Shown here: positions 58,801-64,000 of the stretch, piece after piece | Position numbering within the stretch: the first letter of the stretch is position 1 | Layout: every line of letters begins with the position of its first letter | Source of the DNA: Macrocybe gigantea | Lineage: Eukaryota > Basidiomycota > Agaricomycetes > Agaricales > Callistosporiaceae | Length of the DNA stretch: 64,000 nt | Direction of reading: 5' to 3' | Assembly (NCBI GenBank): GCA_011319805.1 | Contig: SJRY01000133.1 | Location: forward strand, 62,001-126,000 | The notes under the pieces: generated by a model | The model's input: the letters and a program-made list of their open reading frames with translations, nothing else | Databases searched by the model: none | Told to the model about the DNA's origin: nothing | Made by a program: the position numbers and the translations under genes

Positions 58801-59885
58801 ACCATCCACAGACCGACGGACAGACAGAATGAGTCAATCAGGAACTCGAATAGTACCTGAAACTCTTCGTGAATTATCGGCAAAATGACTGGGCAGATTG
58901 GCTACCTATGGCCAAATTCTCCTATAATAATCGAATTCACTCAGTGACCAGATACTCCCCATTTTATCTGAACCACAGGCAGCATCCATATACCAGAAAA
59001 GAACCTCCGAGGCATAATGCTAAATTGCAGACTGCTGAGAAATTCGCCGAAATGATGAAGGAAATCCGGACCAAGGCTGAAACCTCCTTGTTGAAAGCTG
59101 CTGAGACAATGAAATGGACTTATGACTGGAAACAGAAGCCCGCCTGAGAATATCATGAGGGCGATCAGGTCTGGCTGGAAGGAACGAATATTACAACCGA
59201 CTGACTGACCAATAAGCTTAATGACAAACAGTTTGGTCCATTCAAAATCAAATGGAGAATCGGAGAATCAGCATATGAACTCGAACTACCGGAACATTGG
59301 AAAATCCACCCCATCTGAAATGAGTCCGAACTCACCCTGTATACAGCACCAGCATTCCCGTGACAGAAAGCGGTAATGATTCTTAAACGACCTCCTCCCA
59401 TCATCATGGAAGGAGAGAAACAGTACGAAATAGAAGCTGTAATAAATTCTCGATGGAGCAGAGGAAAATTACAGTACAAAATACATTGGAAGGGATATCC
59501 CCTCAAGGACGCCACTTGGGAACCCGCCAAAAATGTTAACGGAGATGCACCAGATGCGGTCATGAAATTTCATCATGAGAACCCTGAGGTGCCATCCCTA
59601 GAAAGAGGACAACGTCAGCTACCGCCTCGACCCACTCCGAAGAATGTAATATGCACCCGCCTCTATCAAACCCAAATGCCGAAGGTCTTGTTCGACCACA
59701 CGGCTAATGAAGTCTGGGTCTACCCATGCAATCAGCAAATGAAGACTCTTCCGAAGAACAGGACCCTTACCGGCTGGATGTTGGACCCGAGCAAAGTCGA
59801 AGACCACCTGGACGCAGCTTGGCAAGCATGGCAGCAATGTCGGAATCAAAAAATTGTAGGTGAGGACGAGCGCCAAAAGAACTAA
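55900..59885 (+). pseudogene. pol of Gyp-B: protease, RT, RNase H, integrase, chromodomain
   Basis: Protease with LLDTGCTGSC (near 56185); a frame change near 56605; RT with [10 protein letters not shown] and YMDDILIF (near 57255); RNase H with EQNYEIYDKEMLVI; integrase with the zinc region (HELITRNFWW...CDKCQR) and SVDLVGPLSESHGF...PYHPQTDGQTE; then a GPF-type linker and chromodomain (YEIEAVINSRWSRGKLQYKIHWKGYP, shown here only in part by YEIEAV and KIHWKGYP, near 59425-59500). RNase H reads VYASNYAIGG where an Asp is expected (VDASNYAIGG), a further inactivating change. Stops are mostly TGA at former Arg CGA codons, for example at 56946, 57300 and 58830. Confidence 0.9.
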
Positions 59886-59942
59886 GAGGATAATGAAAAA
59901 GAAGGACATGATTGCGAGGACGCAATCCTTAAGAAGGGGTAA

Positions 59943-60359
59943 TGTTATGATTTCAGACTAATCATTATCTTGACGACGGGCATGTAACTCAAAAGCCACA
60001 TGATGAACATGTGACACAAACCATGACACGACAAACAGGATACAATGCGACAATACGAGGAAACCCTATGACAACGATGCATCAGCACTGATCAGGGCAA
60101 AGGGTTATTGCGCAGTACCTGCAGGACAACATGCTAAGCATAGTCAAATCCTTACTCAGACAGACAAGGGTTAAGGGTTTCACGTAACACGAGGATAGCA
60201 TAGTCATGGTCCGTGCTAGGTAGTCATAACATATAAATACTGAAATTGTACATAGTAGAATCCAGCTTTGAGCTGGCTAGTAATAGCATCCTTATCCCTG
60301 CCTCTCACCCTTAAGAGTTAGTTAGAGTGACCTGCACGCAGACTTAGTTTTGCATAGCA
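59943..60359 (+). repeat. 3' LTR of Gyp-B
   Basis: 417 bp, TGTTATG...TAGCA. It matches the 5' LTR apart from scattered transitions and is followed by the AAATG duplication. Confidence 0.93.
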
Positions 60360-60914
60360 AAATGCTGCACTGCAGTATGTACAAATACAGGCCAAAGACA
60401 ATTATGATGTGAGATGAAGACCAGCCCATGAATACAAGAAAGGGAATGGAGTATAGCTCAAAGCCACCAATATCATAGTCAATCGACCATCAAAGAAGTT
60501 ATCGGCACTCTGATATGGACCATTCAAGGTGATCGAAAAGAAAGGAGCCTCAACATATTGCCTGGAACTCCCAGCATCATGGCAGCTGATATACCCCGTG
60601 TTCAATGAAACACTACTCATACCCTACAAAGGCCCCTGTTTCAAGATACAAGAATGACTATCGCTGCCACCCCTGAAATCATAAATGATGAAGAAGAGTA
60701 CGAGATAGAAGAAATCCTAAAAAGAAAGAAACAAGGAAGGGGAATGCTATTCCTGGTCAAATGGAAAGGATATGGGCATGAGGAAAACACATGGATCAAA
60801 GAGAAGGAACTGGAGAATGCACAGCAAGCTCTAGACCGCTTCCTAAAGAAGACTGCAAACCAGGATAAAAGGACTATGACAAGAGGGAAGAAGACCAAAA
60901 ATCACACACCATGA
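60360..60914 (+). pseudogene. pol end of Gyp-A1 with chromodomain
   Basis: Resumes at ALQYVQIQAKDNYDV-like sequence, then a GPF-type linker and a well-kept chromodomain: EYEIEEILKRKKQGRG, LFLVKWKGYGHEENTW and ENAQQALDRFLKK. Chromodomains direct Ty3/Gypsy integration to heterochromatin marked by histone methylation. Its frame at 60654-60914 is uninterrupted and serves as reference for the broken Gyp-A2 chromodomain. Confidence 0.85.
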
Positions 60915-61309
60915 CCACCAATGCCCCCATCAGCATCGACAGCAGCGATGACAGCTGTGCACCTACCCCCAACCACCCGAGCAACCTTGAGAATCTGGCA
61001 AGGATTCTCAATGCTAGTGACTACATGGACCCCTCGCCATCACACTCGGCACATATCTGTGCTATGTTATGACCATCCACATGCACCTTTGGACTAGATG
61101 AACCCCTGATGGGACTGATCCCACAGCAGCAGAACATATCGTGCTTCACGAGGCAATGGAAATGCTTCACATAGAAAACCGGCAACTTAAACTCCTTGCC
61201 ACCACACTCCATCACATCCACACTTATAATGAAGAGCTCGTTCATACATGGGCTCCACATGCCGCAACCACCTGGGAGACCAATAACAGGTGGGGACAGC
61301 TGGACTAGG
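60911..61309 (+). pseudogene. accessory third frame of Gyp-A1, mutated copy
   Basis: Starts ATGACCACCAATGCCCCCAT like its Gyp-A2 counterpart at 43285 and follows it to GWGQLD-like sequence. It contains one small deletion (near 61030) and several C-to-T or G-to-A changes, with stops. Shared position confirms the frame is part of the family. Confidence 0.75.
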
Positions 61310-61345
61310 ATATTTCATGAGGACATGAATCTAAAGAGAGAGTGA

Positions 61346-61665
61346 TGTTACAGATGTCGCCCAAAGGACCATTCAATTTCTTATCTTATCTTTCCCATAT
61401 CCCTTATCCTCCCCATCATGCTGCGCAGCATGCAGCCATCAAGTCACTTCACTTCCCTAGTTATTCTGAGTCATCTCCTTCTGGTCTTACTCATCCGCAG
61501 TCTACAGCATTGCATAGCCCGTGGTCCATGCTCGAGTACTGTAACATATATAAGGACTCCCAGATGTACCAGTAGTGCTAGGCTTAATATTCCTTTTGCT
61601 ATCGTTTCAAGACCACTCTTGCACTTAGTCTGCCTGAGTCCTTTTGAGATTCATCTAGCCTAACA
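61346..61665 (+). repeat. 3' LTR of Gyp-A1
   Basis: 320 bp, TGTTACAG...CTAACA, with TATATAA near 61550 and AGGCTTAATAT at about 61579. Confidence 0.93.
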
Positions 61666-62266
61666 GTGTAATACTAAAAATGGTAGTAGTCTTGCCATAT
61701 CAGAATCTAGAAATCGAGGGAGGCATATAGAGATAGGACTGCCAGATCAGATTGGATGATATAGGAAGTGCTGAATGTCTGGAATGTATGGGTGCAATGC
61801 ATTTGGAAAAGTGTCTGGGACCTGGAATAGAAGCCTCATGGAGTTGTCAAAATCCTGAGCACAATGAGAAGTCAGCAGCAGGACTGCAGTATCATACTGA
61901 AGGGGCCAAGTAGTGGTAGTGATTTCAAATGCGGGAGCAGGATTTACCAAATTAGGACTTATTGGTGGTTAGCAGTGCAGAGCGCTCATCAGCATTGCGA
62001 CCCAAGCATACAGCACAAACTGACAGTGATGGATTGTTGGGATGGACATAGGGGAAAGAGAAAGTGGCAGAGGGTGGGGAAGATTTCGAAGCAGAGGCCA
62101 GGATGGGGGACTTGGAGCAGGCACAGATGGTTACTGCCTGAGTCATGTTGGAATACAACCATGATGCCAATGTCACTTGACTGAATGCTATTCACCCAGC
62201 ACTTTTGTCAATCATATGATGTTCGGCACTTTCTGTGTGCCTGCTGAAGGCTTGCCAGTCCCTGGC
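61666..62266. other. no recognisable gene
   Basis: Short frames on both strands only. It ends with the target duplication CTGGC (62262-62266) of the following solo LTR. Confidence 0.35.
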
Positions 62267-62597
62267 TGTCACAACCCTAAATTCTATATATAAGTATTTT
62301 TCATCATATTCTCGTTCATTTATTATTCTTTACCTCCTATAGAAATTCACTATGATTTACTCATTACTCTCTACTTTACAAACTCCTCCTATAGAAATCT
62401 ACTATGACTCGTTCTTTACGTTTTCTCTGAAAACTTTTCCTAAACTATTTTATGTATAAAAGCTGCCTGTATTTGGGACTTGAGTGGCTGTCAAATCAAT
62501 GTGTATTCTTCCCTTGAATATCTCAAGTTTTGCCTCACTCATCTCTTTGCCGTGTCCTTTGCTCTTATTTGGGCCAAGTCACATCTTGACCCTCACA
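62267..62597 (+). repeat. solo LTR of a third, unnamed LTR family
   Basis: 331 bp, begins TGTCACAACCC and ends CCCTCACA, flanked on both sides by CTGGC (62262-62266 and 62598-62602). An internal near-repeat CCTATAGAAAT(T)C occurs twice (near 62337 and 62385), and TATAAAAG lies near 62454. It is unrelated in sequence to the LTRs of families A and B. Confidence 0.85.
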
Positions 62598-63222
62598 CTG
62601 GCCATCTCAGTTAATGGATGAGAAAAATGAGGAAGACAAGGGTGATAATAATATGACAAAAGAAAATTGTGCAGGGACAAACAACACGCATAGAGTAGAA
62701 TAAACCAGATTGTCTCGCACATCAAGTGAAGCTGAAGGCCAGAACACATCTAAAGATGGATATTTCAGATGTCAACACCTGTGCAAGCACCTCGTACATG
62801 CTGTTGGGTGTCCTTCAACTGCATTCATTCAATGGCACACGAAACCTATTTATATACATCCTGAGCTGGTGGAAGACACCTGCGGCTAACAGAAATGCAG
62901 CTGAAATTGCCAAAAATGTGTACATTGAGCCACATGAGGCTGGAGGCATCAGTAATGGAGATGACAGCATCTTTTCAGGTGATCTGCGCATGCTGAGAGG
63001 AGGCAGGGGATGGCGAGATAACTTACCAGAGCACCAAAAATGACTGAACGCTGGCACTGCTTCTGAGGTTGTTGATCTAATGACGGATTTCTTGGATGGG
63101 GAGACACAGAATGGTGTCTCTTTTCAGGGTTCATCACCTGGGTATGCAAGTGAGAGTGACAAAGAAGAGGTAAGATTGATTGACTTGAATAATAAGTATG
63201 ACCCAAGCTTACCTTTCATAGC
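62598..63222. other. no confident gene; possible relic coding sequence
   Basis: A plus-strand frame near 62726-63043 (ending RGGRGWRDNLPEHQK) and one before 63223 could be exons of a decayed transposase-like gene continuing into 63223-63465, but no motif allows a call. Confidence 0.3.
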
Positions 63223-63465
63223 TTGACCGCATTATCCATCATTTTGAACAGACAGATTGAGTATGCGACAATACCTGGGCAGCAAGAGGAGATTGCATTG
63301 CCAGGAGGTGGATGCGGAATACAATGGACTATCAAGTGGCAGCTGATAAAATTAGCTGAGGATGACGACGCGGCAACGAAGAGAGACGATTGGCAGGTGG
63401 GCAAATGCACACCCATACTCTATGATTTTCGGGCGCTTAAATACACAGTTTGTACTCTAAATTAG
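63223..63465 (+). CDS. unidentified frame overlapping an inverted-repeat arm
   Basis: 80 residues, with IKWQLIKLAEDDDAATKRDDWQ and ILYDFRALKYTVCTLN before the stop. The second half is repeated in inverted order near 63866-63983, so this is probably the terminal coding segment of a mobile element. No known domain recognised. Confidence 0.35.
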   Translation: MTALSIILNRQIEYATIPGQQEEIALPGGGCGIQWTIKWQLIKLAEDDDAATKRDDWQVGKCTPILYDFRALKYTVCTLN

Positions 63466-63538
63466 TAAATAAAAAATTTCTTCCTTTTATTTTAGCCAGC
63501 GGATGGCGGCGGGTGCAGCATCGGCATGACAAGTGACA
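63344..63538 (+). repeat. left arm of a long inverted repeat
   Basis: About 195 bp, TGATAAAATTAGC... to ...ATGACAAGTGACA. It pairs with 63788-63983 at roughly nine positions in ten by eye. The arms include an AT-rich core (TAAATAAAAAATTTCTTCC) and the end of the frame at 63223-63465. Confidence 0.85.
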
Positions 63539-63787
63539 TTGGCATCACGGTCGTATTCTGACAGCAGCCTCATGTCAGATTCAGAAACAATGAAAGAAAT
63601 GAGCACTTACTGTAGGCTAAGGACTTGTAATCTTGCACCGCACCTGTGCAGCATGATATCATACTGAGTTTGCACCTCGGTCGTCGCTGGCAGAAAGGCT
63701 TTGCCATTGATTTGACGAAAATCGAGGCACAAGGAAAGCGCTGAACATCACGTGATTGACAAAAGTGCTGGGTGAATAGCGTTCAGT

Positions 63788-63983
63788 TGTCACTTGTCAT
63801 GCCAATGCTGTGCCCGCCGCCATCCACTGGCTAAAATAAAAGGAAGAAATTTTTTTATTTACTAATTTAGGGTACAAACTGTGTATTTAAGCGCCCGAAA
63901 ATCATAGAGTACGGGCGCGCGTTTGCCCACCCGCCAATCGTCTCTCTTCGTTGCCACGCCATCGTCCTCGGCTAATTTTATCA
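63788..63983 (-). repeat. right arm of the long inverted repeat
   Basis: Reverse complement of 63344-63538; the 249 bp between the arms has no gene. The right end is TGATAAAATTAG on the minus strand, 17 bp before the window edge. Confidence 0.85.
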
Positions 63984-64000
63984 AGTTAGATGGAAACTAT

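Larger units (their letters stand above)
53517..60359 (+). mobile_element. Gyp-B: Ty3/Gypsy chromovirus of a second family, inside Gyp-A1
   Basis: A 6,843-bp plus-strand element with 417-bp LTRs at both ends (TGTTA...TAGCA) and target duplication AAATG (53512-53516, 60360-60364). It codes for gag with a single CCHC knuckle and for a pol with protease, RT, RNase H, integrase and chromodomain. Pol stays in one frame from about 56613 to 59885, interrupted only by stops, nearly all TGA. The two LTRs differ by many changes, which are nearly all transitions. Confidence 0.95.
41467..61665 (+). mobile_element. Gyp-A1: Ty3/Gypsy chromovirus carrying three nested insertions
   Basis: Plus-strand element bounded by family-A LTRs (41467-41780 and 61346-61665). 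Its own sequence is 41467-42529, 49036-52595, 52916-53516 and 60360-61665; the gaps are Gyp-A2, a solo LTR and Gyp-B. Joining the flanks of each insertion removes one target duplication and gives continuous gag-pol homology. Coding order: gag with two CCHC knuckles, protease, reverse transcriptase, RNase H, integrase, chromodomain, then a small third frame. Many TGA/TAG/TAA codons and C-to-T or G-to-A differences from Gyp-A2 show that it is dead. A possible target-site pair TTGTA/GTGTA is imperfect. Confidence 0.9.

Noticed and set aside
55900..59885. Possible reassigned TGA codon in Gyp-B pol
   Set aside because: TGG is used for Trp throughout, host genes use TGA as stop, and TGA falls where Arg is expected; C-to-T decay explains it.
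1..64000. CRISPR arrays, bacterial operons, rRNA or tRNA genes
   Set aside because: No regularly spaced repeats or cloverleaf candidates were noticed by reading, and the gene structure is eukaryotic.

Overview
The window reads as chromosomal DNA from a filamentous basidiomycete, most likely an Agaricomycete. Genes carry several short introns (about 45-70 bp, GT...AG). The families seen (F-box-like and BTB proteins, fungal kinase-like proteins, a Mug135-like protein, Helitrons with Pif1-type helicases, chromodomain Ty3/Gypsy elements) are typical of mushroom-forming fungi. All names are inferred from the sequence alone; no database search was run.

Layout. 1-5.7 kb: the 3' end of one gene, then two tandem minus-strand paralogues joining a nuclease-like N-terminal region to a protein-kinase-like C-terminal region. 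6.3-12.9 kb: two Helitron Rep/helicase remnants in a row, each followed about 40 bp after its stop by a 13-nt hairpin. 12.9-40 kb is the gene-rich part: a broken small gene, a 4-exon F-box protein, MMS2 (ubiquitin E2 variant) divergent from HSE1 (ESCRT-0 subunit), an F-box/LRR-like protein, a double-BTB protein, another F-box-like protein, a 1,584-residue low-complexity protein, a Mug135-like protein, a decayed partial duplicate of the low-complexity gene, and a kinesin-14 motor. 40-64 kb is a transposon graveyard: a tyrosine-recombinase remnant, solo LTRs, and a nested set of Ty3/Gypsy chromoviruses. The outer element (here Gyp-A1, plus strand) is interrupted by a second copy of the same family (Gyp-A2, minus strand, TSD AAAGA), by a solo LTR (TSD AAACA) and by an element of another family (Gyp-B, plus strand, TSD AAATG). 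A further solo LTR (TSD CTGGC) and a 195-bp inverted repeat close the window.

How parts relate. MMS2 makes K63-linked ubiquitin chains with Ubc13 and HSE1 helps sort ubiquitinated cargo; the two start about 240 bp apart on opposite strands. The two Gypsy families share a layout: a TATA box, a probable transcript start 32-33 nt downstream, and a primer-binding site 2 nt after the 5' LTR that is complementary to 11 nt at that start, which is the Tf1/sushi self-priming arrangement. Family A carries an extra 132-residue reading frame between the chromodomain and the 3' LTR.

Caution. Several well-conserved host genes (HSE1, kinesin-14, the large low-complexity protein) need one extra base at a few points, mostly G/C runs, to read through. 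Adding one base at each restores frame across every exon junction, so part of the apparent gene breakage is probably base-calling or assembly error.
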